The notes below the pieces were generated by a model. It made no database searches and was not told where the DNA came from. It saw only the letters and a program-made list of their open reading frames with translations. From positions 1 through 61,915 of the forward strand of contig JACQVH010000110.1 of assembly GCA_016209895.1 (NCBI GenBank): a stretch of 61,915 nucleotides of DNA, read 5' to 3'. Below are positions 27,213 to 38,140 of the stretch, in pieces (position 1 is the first letter of the stretch; every line of letters starts with the position of its first letter). The position numbers were made by a program, and so were the translations under genes. This DNA is from Candidatus Hydrogenedentota bacterium (GTDB taxonomy: Bacteria > Hydrogenedentota > Hydrogenedentia > Hydrogenedentales > SLHB01).

Positions 27213-27998
27213 ATGAGGATCGAACTGGATGGTAAGGTAGCCGTCGTAACCGGGGCGGCCGGCGAATTGGGCCGGGTAATGGTACGAACCTTGGCAGAGT
27301 GCGGTGCGGACGTGGCGATTCACTACCATAGGAACGAGGTGAAGGCGAGCGAGCTCGTGGACGAGGTCCGAAAACTCGGCCGTCGCGCGTTCGCAATCCA
27401 GGCCGACGTGACGGATATTCGGTCCGTCGAAGAGATGCGGGACCAGGTTGCCCAAGCCCTGGGCGATGCGGACATCATCGTTAACAACGCGGTCAGTCAA
27501 TTCAGTTGGAAGCGAATTCTCGATCAAGACGTATCGGATTACGAAGGCCAGTTCCGGTCCAGCGTCCTTCACAATCTGTTTATGACGAAGGCCTTTGTGC
27601 CGACAATGATCCGAAAGGGCTGGGGACGCGTCATCGGCATCAACACGGAATGTACGCTTCAATGTTGGCCCACGCAGTCGGCCTACGTAACCGGCAAGCA
27701 CGGGATGAATGGGCTGCTTCTCGTTCTGACGAAAGAGGTCGGCGTGCACGGCATCACCGTCAATCAGGTTGCGCCGGGCTGGATGTACAGCGACCGCGAC
27801 CGGGAGCGGGCCCAAGCCGGTCTGCCGCCTAATGATGCAAAGGGTGAATACGCGGGCATGTTGCCGCTAAAACACCGCGGCGAGGACCAGGACATTGCCA
27901 ATGTTGTAGCGTTTCTGGCGTCCGATTTGGCCAAATTCATTACGGGCGCGTTCATTCCCGTCAACGGTGGCGGCGCAACCGTTCCGGCTTGGCTATGA
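27213..27998 (+). CDS. SDR-family oxidoreductase
   Basis: A full-length 261-residue classical short-chain dehydrogenase. It has the TGAAGELGRV nucleotide loop near residue 13, DADIIVNNAVSQ near 87 (NNAV in place of NNAG), and YVTGKHGMNGL near 155 with the catalytic Tyr and Lys. The position 13 residues before the tyrosine, normally serine, is threonine in INTECTLQCWPTQSAY. This could weaken or alter activity, although threonine may substitute. The C-terminus FITGAFIPVNGGG is standard. Substrate is unknown. The AGGGGAGA ribosome site supports ATG 27213. It probably forms a transcription unit with the truncated SDR upstream. Confidence 0.85.
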   Translation: MRIELDGKVAVVTGAAGELGRVMVRTLAECGADVAIHYHRNEVKASELVDEVRKLGRRAFAIQADVTDIRSVEEMRDQVAQALGDADIIVNNAVSQFSWKRILDQDVSDYEGQFRSSVLHNLFMTKAFVPTMIRKGWGRVIGINTECTLQCWPTQSAYVTGKHGMNGLLLVLTKEVGVHGITVNQVAPGWMYSDRDRERAQAGLPPNDAKGEYAGMLPLKHRGEDQDIANVVAFLASDLAKFITGAFIPVNGGGATVPAWL

Positions 27999-28158
27999 AC
28001 CAAGTCTTGACCATATCGCACGCGATCGCCCCCCGCACTCTACGAATACAGGCTCGAAGTGTTCCACGACTTCGTACGCAGCCGCAGTCAAACGACGGCA
28101 AGCTACTAGTTACGTCTGAAATGTTGGGTTGGCCGTGGCGAGTATAGTCGAACTGCGC

Positions 28159-29607
28159 TCAGCCCGGCAGCGTTACCAGCGCCTGGATCACTTTCAGTAA
28201 TGGCGCGGGATACACACCGATCCAGACCAGGGCACCGGTCAAGATAACCAGCGCCGACGCGCCTGACCAATGGGCCGGCAGCGCGGGGGGGAGGGTAGAA
28301 GCTTCAGAAGATCGAGGCGTGCCTGCGCACATTACGGCGACCACTCGGACGTAGTAAAACAGACCGATGGCACTATTAACTACGAGCGCCAGAATGGCCG
28401 CCCAGCGCGCCGATTCTTCGCCGGCTGCAATCACAAGGAATTTGCCGATGAAACCGGCCGTGAGCGGAATCCCGGCCAGGGATAGCAACATCATCGTGAA
28501 CGTCAACGCCATCCAGGGGCGGCGCCAGAACAACCCGCGGTACTCGTCCAGATTCTCCGGTTCATGGTCGCGGTCAGACAACGCCGAGATGACGCCGAAA
28601 GCGCCCAGCGTGGTAATGAAATACGCGGCGAGGTACACCGCGGCCGCCGGGGCGGCCAAGGGACCGCTGGCGAGAAAGGCTACGAGAAGATAGCCGAGAT
28701 GCGCGATCGATGAATACGCCAGCATCCGTTTCACGTTGAGTTGCATCAGCGCGAGGAGATTACCCACGAACATGGACGTGATGGCCACCAGGGTAAAGAT
28801 GAACAGCAGCGCATGATGGGCGTGAACGCCCGACTCCGTGAAATAGCGGAACAACACTGCGAATACCGCCCCTTTCGAGACGGTCGCGATAAAGGCGGTG
28901 ACCGGCGCCGACGCGCCTTCATATACGTCGGCCGTCCAAAGGTGGAACGGCACCAGCGCCAATTTGAACCCGACCCCGACGATGATGAGGCCCAGACCTG
29001 CCAATACGATGGCGCTCGGGATCGGCGTACCGGCATTGAGCGCCGCGGCAATCGTCGGCAACTCCATCGTTCCGAACTCCGCGTAAAGCAGGGCCGCGCC
29101 GAAGAAGAGAAACGCCGCCGAACCTGCGGCCAACACCAGGTACTTGACCGCGGCTTCCAGGGGTTTCAACGTTCGAGCGTAGGCGATCAACGCGTAGAGG
29201 GAAACGCTAAGAATCTCCAAACCCAAAACGAGTGAGACAAAATGATTGCTGGCGGCCAAAACCTCGCCGCCCACAACGGCGCACAGCAAGAGGAGATAGT
29301 ACTCGTGCGGGTCTACAGCCCTCCGTTCAAAGTAGCCGAACGAAATCATGACAATTGCGACTGCGGCCAGAAGTATGAGTCCGATGTAGTAGAGCGCAAA
29401 ATTGTCCAAAACGAGGAGCGCGGTCGCTTCGCGCACGGCTGCCGCTCCGCTCACGGGCAGGATGAGAAAGGCCGCAACCAATCCACACGACGTCAATGCC
29501 GCCGTGAGCGCATGGTTGCGGTAGAATGCGACCACCAGCATCACCGCCACCGTGGTAACCCCAGTTACGATTATGGGCAACAACACTACGAACATTGCGG
29601 ACGTCAT
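28159..29607 (-). CDS. nuoN: NADH-quinone oxidoreductase subunit N
   Basis: One of three antiporter-like proton-pumping membrane subunits of complex I. The 482 residues hold about 14 transmembrane segments. Family marks include LGLEILSVSLYALIAYAR near 130 with the conserved Glu, VPFHLWTADVYEGA near 225, and NVKRMLAYSSIAHLGYLLVAF near 290. It is the last gene of the nuo operon, starting in an ATGA overlap with nuoM, and runs convergent to the SDR gene with about 160 bp between. Confidence 0.95.
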   Translation of the reverse strand: MTSAMFVVLLPIIVTGVTTVAVMLVVAFYRNHALTAALTSCGLVAAFLILPVSGAAAVREATALLVLDNFALYYIGLILLAAVAIVMISFGYFERRAVDPHEYYLLLLCAVVGGEVLAASNHFVSLVLGLEILSVSLYALIAYARTLKPLEAAVKYLVLAAGSAAFLFFGAALLYAEFGTMELPTIAAALNAGTPIPSAIVLAGLGLIIVGVGFKLALVPFHLWTADVYEGASAPVTAFIATVSKGAVFAVLFRYFTESGVHAHHALLFIFTLVAITSMFVGNLLALMQLNVKRMLAYSSIAHLGYLLVAFLASGPLAAPAAAVYLAAYFITTLGAFGVISALSDRDHEPENLDEYRGLFWRRPWMALTFTMMLLSLAGIPLTAGFIGKFLVIAAGEESARWAAILALVVNSAIGLFYYVRVVAVMCAGTPRSSEASTLPPALPAHWSGASALVILTGALVWIGVYPAPLLKVIQALVTLPG

Positions 29608-31148
29608 CGAATCTCTCCCGAACGCGGCGAAGACATTCCGACCAACTTTACCGTGGCGGCCTTGGACTGGGCCGTGACCACGGTCTGCTGAATGCGTGTC
29701 AGGGTTTGTGAGGCCGTGTTAATTACCGGCTGCGGATAGAGGCCCAGCCATACCAATCCCGCCATCAAAACCGCCATCGTGGCCATCTCGCGCCGCGTAA
29801 AATCGGAAACGCGCCGAGTCTCGGGCGCGACGCCGTGGAACGCACGTTGGATAATCCACAACGAGTACACCGTAGACACGATCAGTCCGATCGACGCCAC
29901 TACCGCTATCGGAATGCTGGTCTGATAGGTGCCGAGCAAAACCAGAAACTCGCCGATGAAGTTCCCCAGTCCCGGAAGCCCTAGCGAGGCCAGCGCCAAG
30001 AACATCGCCACCCCGCCCATGCGCGGCGCGTTCGTCCACAGCCCGCCCATGGCTCGCAGGTCCCGGGTATGGATGCGTTCCTGTAATGCCCCGACCAAGA
30101 TGAAGAGAGCGCCGGTGCCGAGGCCATGGCAGAGAACCTGCAGAACGGCCCCCTGAAGAGCGAGCAGGTTATTGGTTGCAACACCGAGTAAGACAAACCC
30201 CATGTGGCTCACGCTCGAATAGGCCACCAGCCGTTTCAAGTCCGTTTGCGCAAAGGCCAGGACCGCGCCGTAGATAATGCCGACGACGGCCAAGACCATC
30301 GCCACCGATGCCATCTCGCCGGCGGCCACGGGAAACAACGGCAGAACGAACCGGAGCAACCCATACGCGCCGGTTTTCAGGAGCAGCCCGGCAAGAATCA
30401 CGCTCCCGGCGGTCGGGGCTTCGGTGTGGGCGTCCGGCAACCAGCTATGGACGGGCACCACGGGCAGTTTCACGGCAAATGCCGCAAAGAAACCCAGCAT
30501 CAGCCACAGAGAAATTGTGCGAGACAAAGGCGTACCGATCAATTCGGCGTAATTGAAGGTAAAGACTCCGGCGGCCGTATGGTGCATGAAAACCAGACCC
30601 AGAATCGCCACGAGCATAAACAGTCCGCTTAATTGTGTAAAGATGAAGAACTTCATTGCGGCATACAGGCGGCGCTCATGCCCCCAGATCGCGATGAGGA
30701 AGTACATGGGGATCAACATGAGTTCCCAAAAGCAATAAAAGAGAAACAAATCTGCCGCCATGAACACCCCCAGGATGCCGGCGAGAACCCAGAGCAGATT
30801 GAAATGGAAGAAGCCCACGCGGTGTCGGATTTCGGTCCACGAAACCGGCACACACAGGAGACCGAGAAGCGCGGTGAGGAGCAGCAACAAGAGGCTGAGA
30901 CCATCCACGGCCAGATGAAAACTGATTCCAAATTGCGGAATCCAGGACGTGTGAAGTTCCTGTAGCCACGGTCCGGAGATGGAAAAGTCCGCCGCGCCGT
31001 ACTGTTTCCACAGACCCAGCGCCAACGCAAGGTCCAGGGCCATCGCGCTCAGGGCGATCCAACGGGGCGCCGTGTCCGAGCGGTGACCCGCCGCCCATGC
31101 CAGTAGCCCTCCGACCAGAGGAATCGCGATGATCCAGACTAAAGTCAT
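29604..31148 (-). CDS. nuoM: NADH-quinone oxidoreductase subunit M
   Basis: The NuoM/ND4 antiporter-like subunit, 514 residues with about 14 transmembrane segments. Diagnostic stretches are FYCFWELMLIPMYFLIAIWG near 133 with the key glutamate, KLPVVPVHSWLPDAHTEAP near 228, and TDLKRLVAYSSVSHMGFVLLG near 303. Both ends overlap the neighbouring genes by ATGA, as is usual in this operon. Confidence 0.95.
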   Translation of the reverse strand: MTLVWIIAIPLVGGLLAWAAGHRSDTAPRWIALSAMALDLALALGLWKQYGAADFSISGPWLQELHTSWIPQFGISFHLAVDGLSLLLLLLTALLGLLCVPVSWTEIRHRVGFFHFNLLWVLAGILGVFMAADLFLFYCFWELMLIPMYFLIAIWGHERRLYAAMKFFIFTQLSGLFMLVAILGLVFMHHTAAGVFTFNYAELIGTPLSRTISLWLMLGFFAAFAVKLPVVPVHSWLPDAHTEAPTAGSVILAGLLLKTGAYGLLRFVLPLFPVAAGEMASVAMVLAVVGIIYGAVLAFAQTDLKRLVAYSSVSHMGFVLLGVATNNLLALQGAVLQVLCHGLGTGALFILVGALQERIHTRDLRAMGGLWTNAPRMGGVAMFLALASLGLPGLGNFIGEFLVLLGTYQTSIPIAVVASIGLIVSTVYSLWIIQRAFHGVAPETRRVSDFTRREMATMAVLMAGLVWLGLYPQPVINTASQTLTRIQQTVVTAQSKAATVKLVGMSSPRSGEIR

Positions 31149-33037
31149 AGCAGCACCGCCAAGGCCACGGTCAGCGCCGCGCCCGCTACGATGCCCATCA
31201 TGTACCAGCGTAGTTGGCCGGTTTGTGTACGGCTCAGGATCACGTGACCCAGTAGGTTCGCGCCCGCAATACTTGTGTATATCGAGTCAATAAAATCGCT
31301 TCGATTGATTTCTGCGAGGCGCACGAACGGTCGCACAAAGACGAGATTGTAGGCCCAATCGAAGCCGCAACCCGAAGCGAGAAATCGGTGCAGGGCCACA
31401 CCCCAAGGCGCCGCTGACCAGCTACGCACGTACTGGGGCGACCGTAGGAACAAAAGCCAGGCCATCAGCATCCCAGCCAATACGACCGTGCCCGCGACGA
31501 CCTGAAACGCAGCTTCCGCGCTGAGGCCATAGTGTGCTTCCGGCGGTGGCGGCAATGCGGTTTCAACGAGCTTCGAGAAGAGCGGAAGATGGCCCAAGGT
31601 TCGCGGAAGCTCGATGAAACCGCCCACCATCGAAAGCGCCGCCAACACCGCGATAGGAATCAGTAGGAAGCTCCCTCGATGCGGAGTCACATGGCTCTGG
31701 GTCTCACCAAAAAACGCGAGGAAAACCATGCGGAAGGTGTAAATGGCGGTAACAAACGCGCCGATTGATCCCGCCAACCATAGCCACGGCCCACCCAACG
31801 GCGAAGACCACACCATCCACAGAATCAAGTCCTTGCTGTAGAAGCCCGCGGTCACCAATGGCAACGAAGTAAGTGAGAGCGCGCCCACGAGAAAGCTCCA
31901 GAACACGAGCGGCATCTGTTTGCGCAGTCCGCCCATCTTAAACAAATCTTGTTCGTGGTGCAGACTCAGAATCACGACGCCGGCCGCCATAAACAACAGG
32001 GCTTTGAAAAACGCGTGCGTTACCAGATGAAAAATCGCCGCCGACCACGCGCCGACGCCCAGAGCCAGGAACATGTAGCCGATCTGGCTGATGGTCGAAT
32101 ACGCCAATACGCGTTTGATGTCGCGCTGGGCCAACGCCGCCATACCGGCCAGCAACAGCGTCACGGCCCCAATCGCCGCCACCGCCGACTGTACCACCGG
32201 CGCCCACTCGAACAGCACGTGCGTGCGCGCGATTAGATACACGCCGGCCGTGACCATCGTCGCCGCGTGAATGAGGGCGCTAACCGGCGTCGGACCGGCC
32301 ATCGCATCCGGCAGCCACACTTGCAGCGGAACTTGTCCGGATTTGCCGAGCGCGCCCCCCAGCATCAGGGCCGCGGCGGCCACGGCAAGTCCCGAACCGA
32401 CCGACCACTGCTCCTTGACGCCCTGCATCACTTCCTGAATGCGCAACGTGTGGAAGTGGCTGGCCAGCAGCAGGAGCCCGATCGCCATGGCCGTGTCACC
32501 AATGCGAGTTACCAGGAAGGCCTTCACCGCGGCGCGCGCGTTCGCCGGATTCTTATACCAGAAGCCAATCAACAAATAGCTGCAAAGACCCACACCCTCC
32601 CAACCCAGGTAGAGCAGAAGTAGGTCATCGGCCAGGACGAGGATGAGCATGGAACCGACGAAAAGATCCATGTACGCGAAGAAGCGAGCGTAGCCGTCGT
32701 CATCGGCCATGTATTGGACGGAATAGACCAGAATCAGGAAGCCCACGCAGGCCACCACGAATGTCATCACCAGAGCCAATGCGTCGAAATACAGAGCGAT
32801 GCGAAACACGTAACCGGCCACGTTCATCCAGGTCCACAGATGCTGCGTGTAGGCATGTTCGGCCGGCGGCGAATCGAGAAAACCGGCGCTGAGCATGATC
32901 CCTATCGCCGCCGATAGCCCCACCGAACCCGCGCCGATCATGGCAATCGCCGGTTTGCGCAATCGGGAACCGAAAAGCGTAAGTACGAGGAAGCCGGCCA
33001 GCGGTGCTGCCGGAATCACCCAAAGGAGTTCAAGCAT
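31145..33037 (-). CDS. nuoL: NADH-quinone oxidoreductase subunit L
   Basis: The distal antiporter-like subunit with the long lateral helix. At 630 residues it has normal length. Key stretches are LYLGWEGVGLCSYLLIGFWY near 140, VPLQVWLPDAMAGPTPVSALIHAATMV near 235, and DIKRVLAYSTISQIGYMFLALG near 307. ATG 33037 (MLELLWV) is preferred over GTG 33049, since it falls 2 bp after the nuoK stop with GGGG upstream. The 3' end overlaps nuoM. Confidence 0.95.
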   Translation of the reverse strand: MLELLWVIPAAPLAGFLVLTLFGSRLRKPAIAMIGAGSVGLSAAIGIMLSAGFLDSPPAEHAYTQHLWTWMNVAGYVFRIALYFDALALVMTFVVACVGFLILVYSVQYMADDDGYARFFAYMDLFVGSMLILVLADDLLLLYLGWEGVGLCSYLLIGFWYKNPANARAAVKAFLVTRIGDTAMAIGLLLLASHFHTLRIQEVMQGVKEQWSVGSGLAVAAAALMLGGALGKSGQVPLQVWLPDAMAGPTPVSALIHAATMVTAGVYLIARTHVLFEWAPVVQSAVAAIGAVTLLLAGMAALAQRDIKRVLAYSTISQIGYMFLALGVGAWSAAIFHLVTHAFFKALLFMAAGVVILSLHHEQDLFKMGGLRKQMPLVFWSFLVGALSLTSLPLVTAGFYSKDLILWMVWSSPLGGPWLWLAGSIGAFVTAIYTFRMVFLAFFGETQSHVTPHRGSFLLIPIAVLAALSMVGGFIELPRTLGHLPLFSKLVETALPPPPEAHYGLSAEAAFQVVAGTVVLAGMLMAWLLFLRSPQYVRSWSAAPWGVALHRFLASGCGFDWAYNLVFVRPFVRLAEINRSDFIDSIYTSIAGANLLGHVILSRTQTGQLRWYMMGIVAGAALTVALAVLL

Positions 33038-33039
33038 GG

Positions 33040-33351
33040 CTAGCCCCACATCCGGTTGGCGACATCGGCGTCCAACGTCTTGAAATGATGGTAGAATTGA
33101 AGCACCAGCGCGAGACCGATCACTACTTCCGCCGCCGCCGTGCTCAAGATCACCAGAAACATGATCTGGCCGTCCGGTTGCCCCCAGCGCGCGCCCGCCA
33201 CTACAAAGGCCAAACCGGCGGCGTTCAACATGATCTCGATAGACATCAACATGTACATCACGTTGCGTCGCACCAAGAGTCCTACGGCGCCGAGCACGAA
33301 CAGTATGCCCGCCACGATCAACCCATGTTCCAAGGGTATTTCCCCAGTCAT
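33040..33351 (-). CDS. nuoK: NADH-quinone oxidoreductase subunit K
   Basis: A 103-residue three-helix membrane subunit. It carries the conserved glutamates of the family in [16 protein letters not shown] (helix 2) and [13 protein letters not shown] (helix 3). ATG 33351 gives the usual length and overlaps the nuoJ stop by ATGA, so a longer upstream reading is rejected. Confidence 0.95.
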   Translation of the reverse strand: MTGEIPLEHGLIVAGILFVLGAVGLLVRRNVMYMLMSIEIMLNAAGLAFVVAGARWGQPDGQIMFLVILSTAAAEVVIGLALVLQFYHHFKTLDADVANRMWG

Positions 33352-33863
33352 GATTTCGGCGCCTCCTTGCCCAAGTACTCGCGACGGCCCAAGCAAAAAG
33401 CCCCGATAATTCCTGCCAACAGGAGGATCGAGGCCAGTTCCACGACCAAGAAATACGGTCCGAAAAGCGACAAGCTGACGTCCTTGGGCTCCGCGACGGC
33501 GCCTTTACTTAGATGCGCGGAATTACTCCCAAGCGCGTAAATCAGCTCCGCGCTGAGGATGAGGGCGAGCAGACCCGGACCCACCCACATGCGCCCCGTA
33601 AGCCAGAGGCGTTCCTGCCGGGTGGATTCAGGCCCCTGATTCAGCATCATGACGACAAAAATGAAGAGCACCATGATGGCGCCGGCGTAAATAATGATTT
33701 CCAAGACCGCCGCCAAGTAAGCGCCCAAGGCAACGAACACCAGCGCTACGGCCATCAGGGAGACGATAAGGTACAGCAACGAGTGCACCGCATTAAACCG
33801 GGTGATGACCATCCCGGTTGCAACGATGGCAATCAGCGAAGCCACGTAGAAGACGGCGGTCAC
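33348..33863 (-). CDS. nuoJ: NADH-quinone oxidoreductase subunit J
   Basis: The 171-residue ND6-like membrane subunit with five transmembrane helices. [27 protein letters not shown] near 50-77 is the family signature, including the pi-bulge helix 3. It overlaps nuoI at its start and nuoK at its end by ATGA. Confidence 0.94.
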   Translation of the reverse strand: MTAVFYVASLIAIVATGMVITRFNAVHSLLYLIVSLMAVALVFVALGAYLAAVLEIIIYAGAIMVLFIFVVMMLNQGPESTRQERLWLTGRMWVGPGLLALILSAELIYALGSNSAHLSKGAVAEPKDVSLSLFGPYFLVVELASILLLAGIIGAFCLGRREYLGKEAPKS

Positions 33864-34375
33864 AATTGCAGGCTCCTTACGTCTACCGGCGGTGCTTCGT
33901 TTTCCGCCTCACCCTTGCCTTTGCCGCCGATGGAGACCCCCGCGACACGGTAGTAGTTGTAACCGGCATATTTTCCCGGCCCGTCAATCAGCAGATGCTC
34001 TTTCTCATATACGAGGTTCTGACGGTTGTACTCGCCCATTTCGAAGTCCGGGATCAGTTGAATCGCGTACGTGGGACAGGCCTCTTCGCAATACCCGCAG
34101 AAAATGCAGCGCGAGAAATTGATCCGGAAAAATTCGGGGTAGCGCCGGCCATGTTCATCTTCCGTCGCCTGGAGCGCGATACAATCCACCGGGCATGCCA
34201 CCGCGCACAAGTGACACGCGACGCAGCGCTCCCCGCCATCCGGATCACGGGTGAGTATGATGCGACCCCGCCACCGGGGCGGCAACGGCACGGGCTGTTC
34301 CGGATATTGATACGTCACGCGCCGACGAAAGGCATGTCGGAACACGATCCAGAGGGTGCGAAGCATGCTTAACAT
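33860..34375 (-). CDS. nuoI: NADH-quinone oxidoreductase subunit I
   Basis: The TYKY-like ferredoxin subunit carrying clusters N6a and N6b in the peripheral arm. Two classic motifs are visible: [15 protein letters not shown] near 51-65 and [16 protein letters not shown] near 90-105. The 171-residue length and the N-terminal amphipathic helix ([22 protein letters not shown]) fit. ATG 34375 has GAGG at a suitable distance; ATG 34366 is a minor alternative. A 76-bp gap separates it from nuoH. Confidence 0.95.
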   Translation of the reverse strand: MLSMLRTLWIVFRHAFRRRVTYQYPEQPVPLPPRWRGRIILTRDPDGGERCVACHLCAVACPVDCIALQATEDEHGRRYPEFFRINFSRCIFCGYCEEACPTYAIQLIPDFEMGEYNRQNLVYEKEHLLIDGPGKYAGYNYYRVAGVSIGGKGKGEAENEAPPVDVRSLQL

Positions 34376-34451
34376 GGATTGACCTCTTCCGCCGATTCAT
34401 CGGCCACGTCTATAAATTCGCGACGAATATTCATACGGTTTCTCGTGCCGG

Positions 34452-35429
34452 CTACTTGGTGGCGAGCATCACCGCGCCGGTTATCAGCACGTTCAACAGA
34501 GATAACGGCAGCATGGTCTTCCATGCGAACCCGATAAGTTGGTCGTATCGCATCCGCGGTAACGCCGCGCGAAGCAGAATGAACCCGCACACGAACACTC
34601 CGGTCTTCAACGCAAACCAGACGACCGGCGGCAGCCAGGGCCCCAGCCAGCCCCCAAAAAACAGCGTCACGGTAATCGCCGAGATCAACGTGATGCCCAA
34701 ATATTCGCCCAGGAAGAACATGCCGAATTTCATGCCCGAGTACTCGGCGTGAAACCCGGCTACCAATTCGCTCTCCGCTTCGGGCAGATCAAACGGAACG
34801 CGGTGCGTTTCCGCGACGCCCGCAATCAGGAACATGATCAGTCCGGGAAATTGGGGAATACAGAACCACATACCGCGCTGGGCCTCGACAATTTCGCGCA
34901 AGTTGAACGAACCCGCGAGCATGACGACGCCCATCAGCGAAAGCCCCATAAATACTTCGTAGCCGAGCATCTGAGCCGACGCGCGCAGGCCCCCCAGGAG
35001 AGAATATTTATTGTTGGACGCCCAACCCGCCAAGGCTACGCTGTACACGCCCATCGAAGACATCGCGAGAAAGAACAGGAGCCCCACGTTGAGATTCGCG
35101 ATCACAATGCCGGGCGTGAACGGAACCACCGCGAACGCCATCAAGCCCGTGAAAACCACCACCACGGGAGCTACCACAAAGACCACCTTATCGGCGAACG
35201 GGGGAATCCAATCTTCTTTCATGAAGATTTTGATCATGTCCGCGATCGGCTGCAGCAGGCCAAAGGGTCCGACGCGATTGGGACCGTACCGATCCTGCCA
35301 AAGCGCCAACAGCCGCCGCTCCAGCCAAATCAGCAGTGGCACGAGGTTCAGCAACAGCATCAGTATCGAGGTGACGATCACTAATTGCCCCACGAACGTT
35401 TCGGCAAACGAAGGCCCGGCAACGTTCAT
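34452..35429 (-). CDS. nuoH: NADH-quinone oxidoreductase subunit H
   Basis: The ND1-like subunit that forms part of the quinone chamber. It shows [37 protein letters not shown] near residues 37-73 and [30 protein letters not shown] near 200-230, both family signatures with the conserved acidic residues. It has eight transmembrane helices and 325 residues. ATG 35429 overlaps the nuoG stop by ATGA; an upstream reading would add a tail not seen in the family. Confidence 0.95.
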   Translation of the reverse strand: MNVAGPSFAETFVGQLVIVTSILMLLLNLVPLLIWLERRLLALWQDRYGPNRVGPFGLLQPIADMIKIFMKEDWIPPFADKVVFVVAPVVVVFTGLMAFAVVPFTPGIVIANLNVGLLFFLAMSSMGVYSVALAGWASNNKYSLLGGLRASAQMLGYEVFMGLSLMGVVMLAGSFNLREIVEAQRGMWFCIPQFPGLIMFLIAGVAETHRVPFDLPEAESELVAGFHAEYSGMKFGMFFLGEYLGITLISAITVTLFFGGWLGPWLPPVVWFALKTGVFVCGFILLRAALPRMRYDQLIGFAWKTMLPLSLLNVLITGAVMLATK

Positions 35430-38137
35430 GCCGGCACCTCTTTGACTATCTTGCCCCAACCGGGCAACTTGACCCACGACATTTCGGGAAGCCCCGAGGG
35501 AAGCCCGACGACTCCCGAAGGCAAATCGGGCAGGATGCGCACCGGCAAACGGTACGGGATGCCGTCGAGCACGAGTTGCACGTTCTCTCCGTCAGTTATC
35601 TGTAGCGCCTCAGCATCGCGGAAATTAACGGCTACATAAGACGCCGGCGCCCGCTCGGCCACCGACGGGGACAAGACGCTAAGCTCTTCGGAGCCGAAGA
35701 TGTGGTGGAGAGGAACTGCCAAATGTTCCTTCTCCCGACTTTGAAACGCCGGCGGAATGACTTCGAAATACTTGTGGTCGTGCCCTTCCGCCACTTCCCA
35801 GAGGCGCACGCCGGCGTTTCCAACGCGCAGCGGCCCGCCAACTTCCGCTTGAAATTTGTTCAGCGCTTGAACTGAGTTCCAGCCGGGCGCCCAGTAGGCC
35901 GACGTCAGCGCCGACGAACACGTGCTCGGGAACCCTTCCATTGAAAAGGCCATCGGAGAGTCCGGGTCCTCCGGCAACGCAGGTTCATGCACGTTGACGT
36001 GAGCGCCAATCGCCGTGCGCCCGCTGTAGCGGTGCGCTTGTCGAGGGATTCGTTGCGCCAAGAAACGTGCGGTCGCCGCGGGTGCCACACGGGCGATTTC
36101 GCCAAGCGCCGGCGCCGTCTCCGCAATCCGCGTGCAGATATGGTCCAGGTTCTGCCATGCGCCATTGGATGGCGCCGTACGGCTAAGTTCTCCCAACCAA
36201 CGCCAGCTTTCTTGGACGTCGCCCTGGGCCTTAAACACCTGCACGAATCGCTGGGCCCGTCCCTCATTGTTGACCAAGGTGCCGTCTCCTTCCGCGAATG
36301 TGGCAGCCGGCAAGACGACATCCGCCCGCTTCGTCGTGTCATGGACCGTGTGGTCAATTACCACGACCTGTTCCGCGCCCTCGAGGAACGCGTCTACGGC
36401 GGCGCGGTCCGCGCGACGATATAGATCGTTCTCGAGAACGATTGCCGCGTAAACCGAGCCTGACTTTGCGGCCTGAAGCGCCTCGTCGAGGCCGTGGCCG
36501 TCCAATAAGGCGGGGCCAAAGGAATTGCACTCCGGTGCGTCGTAACAAAGGGCGGCATGTTGGGCGCCCGCAGCCGAAAGACTGATCGCAACGTTGGCTG
36601 CAGCCTGTACCACCGCCAGGCTGCCGCAGGACGGTCCCGAAACAATCAACGGTCGTTGCGCAGACCGCAATGCGCCCGCGATCTCTTTCGCCAAGCCCGG
36701 CAACTCTTCGGAAAGGTCGCTCACGGAAGGCGCAGTGGGATCGATGCAATGGGCGACGGCGAATCCCAGCCTCGCAAGGTCGTCGGGCGCCGCGCACCAT
36801 GACCGGGTCGCTACGTCCGCTAATTTGTCACCCGTGACCGTGGCCAGGTAAAGCGGTCCGTGGCGGCCTTGGATCGCTTCTCGGATCGCGCTGTCATGCC
36901 ACGCTGGGATTCCGAGCCGTTCCCCCATGGGGACCGTGGAGCGATACACGGCCTGGCGAACTTGCAAGGCGATCATCGGCGCTACCTCGGCAAGATTCTC
37001 GCCCAGCACAAAGACTGCATCGGCTTCGCCGACCTCCCGGAGCGAAGGAGAATGTACCCCGGGTGCGCGCAACGTGGAAAGCATGGCCGAAAGAAGTTGC
37101 CGCTCGCGCGCCGACACACCGTCATAAAACCGATCCGGTCCCACCAGTTCCCGTAACGCGAAGTTTGATTCGATGGACGCCCGAGGAGAACCGATGCCGA
37201 GTAGGACGGCTGGCCCCGAAAGTACCTTTCCGATTTCGGTGAGTGCCTCCGCCCGCGTTACCGGTCCTAGTGCGCCGTCCCGCTTCAACAATGGCGTGCG
37301 TACCCGTCGCTCGCCGTTCACAAATTCGTACCCATAGCGCCCACGGTCACACAGGAAATAGCCGTTTACATCGTGATTGAACCGATTGTGAATACGGCGC
37401 AGCAATCCGTAACGCTCGCCCGGCGTCGTATTGCAGCCGACGCCGCAATGCACGCAGACTGACGGCGCCGTTTGCAGGTCCCACGCCCGCGTGTAGTGTC
37501 CCTTGAGTGTCTTATCCGTGAATACGCCGGTGGGGCATAGCTCGACCAAGTTCCCGCTGAACTCGTTCTCGAGGACGCCGTCCTTATGGCGGCCGAAATA
37601 GACCCGATCATGCGCCGCGAAGACGCCGAGGTCTTGACCGCCGGCGTAGTCCTGATAGAAGCGCACGCACCGGTAGCACTGAATACACCGGTTCATTTCG
37701 TGATTGATGAACGGGCCCAGGTATTGATTCTGGTACGTACGCTTCGGGAAACGGTACTTTCGGTAGTTGTGCCCCGTCATCACGGTCATGTCCTGAAGGT
37801 GGCACTCGCCCCCCTCATCGCACACTGGACAATCGTGCGGATGGTTCGCCATCAGCCACTCGATAACCGTTTCACGAAACTGGCGGGCCTCCTCGTCGTC
37901 AACGGCAATCCGGACGCCTTCGGCGGCGGGGGTCATGCAGGCCATAACGATCTTGCCGCGCTTGTCCTTCTCATCTTTGAACTGTTTCACGGCGCACTGC
38001 CGGCAGGCGCCCACGGAGCCCAGCGCGGGATGCCAACAGAAATAGGGGAGATTGAATCCCAGCGAAAGACAGACTTGAAGCAGATTCCGCCCTTCATTGA
38101 CGACGTATGGTTTGTTATCTACGTAGATGGTCGCCAT
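35426..38137 (-). CDS. nuoG: NADH-quinone oxidoreductase subunit G
   Basis: The large 903-residue Fe-S subunit of the peripheral arm. The N-terminal ferredoxin domain has [19 protein letters not shown] (2Fe-2S), then [28 protein letters not shown] for 4Fe-4S clusters, and [17 protein letters not shown] for the extra N7-type cluster present in some bacteria. The rest is a degenerate molybdopterin-oxidoreductase fold. The length is near that of E. coli NuoG. It lies 3 bp after nuoF and overlaps nuoH. Confidence 0.94.
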   Translation of the reverse strand: MATIYVDNKPYVVNEGRNLLQVCLSLGFNLPYFCWHPALGSVGACRQCAVKQFKDEKDKRGKIVMACMTPAAEGVRIAVDDEEARQFRETVIEWLMANHPHDCPVCDEGGECHLQDMTVMTGHNYRKYRFPKRTYQNQYLGPFINHEMNRCIQCYRCVRFYQDYAGGQDLGVFAAHDRVYFGRHKDGVLENEFSGNLVELCPTGVFTDKTLKGHYTRAWDLQTAPSVCVHCGVGCNTTPGERYGLLRRIHNRFNHDVNGYFLCDRGRYGYEFVNGERRVRTPLLKRDGALGPVTRAEALTEIGKVLSGPAVLLGIGSPRASIESNFALRELVGPDRFYDGVSARERQLLSAMLSTLRAPGVHSPSLREVGEADAVFVLGENLAEVAPMIALQVRQAVYRSTVPMGERLGIPAWHDSAIREAIQGRHGPLYLATVTGDKLADVATRSWCAAPDDLARLGFAVAHCIDPTAPSVSDLSEELPGLAKEIAGALRSAQRPLIVSGPSCGSLAVVQAAANVAISLSAAGAQHAALCYDAPECNSFGPALLDGHGLDEALQAAKSGSVYAAIVLENDLYRRADRAAVDAFLEGAEQVVVIDHTVHDTTKRADVVLPAATFAEGDGTLVNNEGRAQRFVQVFKAQGDVQESWRWLGELSRTAPSNGAWQNLDHICTRIAETAPALGEIARVAPAATARFLAQRIPRQAHRYSGRTAIGAHVNVHEPALPEDPDSPMAFSMEGFPSTCSSALTSAYWAPGWNSVQALNKFQAEVGGPLRVGNAGVRLWEVAEGHDHKYFEVIPPAFQSREKEHLAVPLHHIFGSEELSVLSPSVAERAPASYVAVNFRDAEALQITDGENVQLVLDGIPYRLPVRILPDLPSGVVGLPSGLPEMSWVKLPGWGKIVKEVPA

Positions 38138-38140
38138 GGA

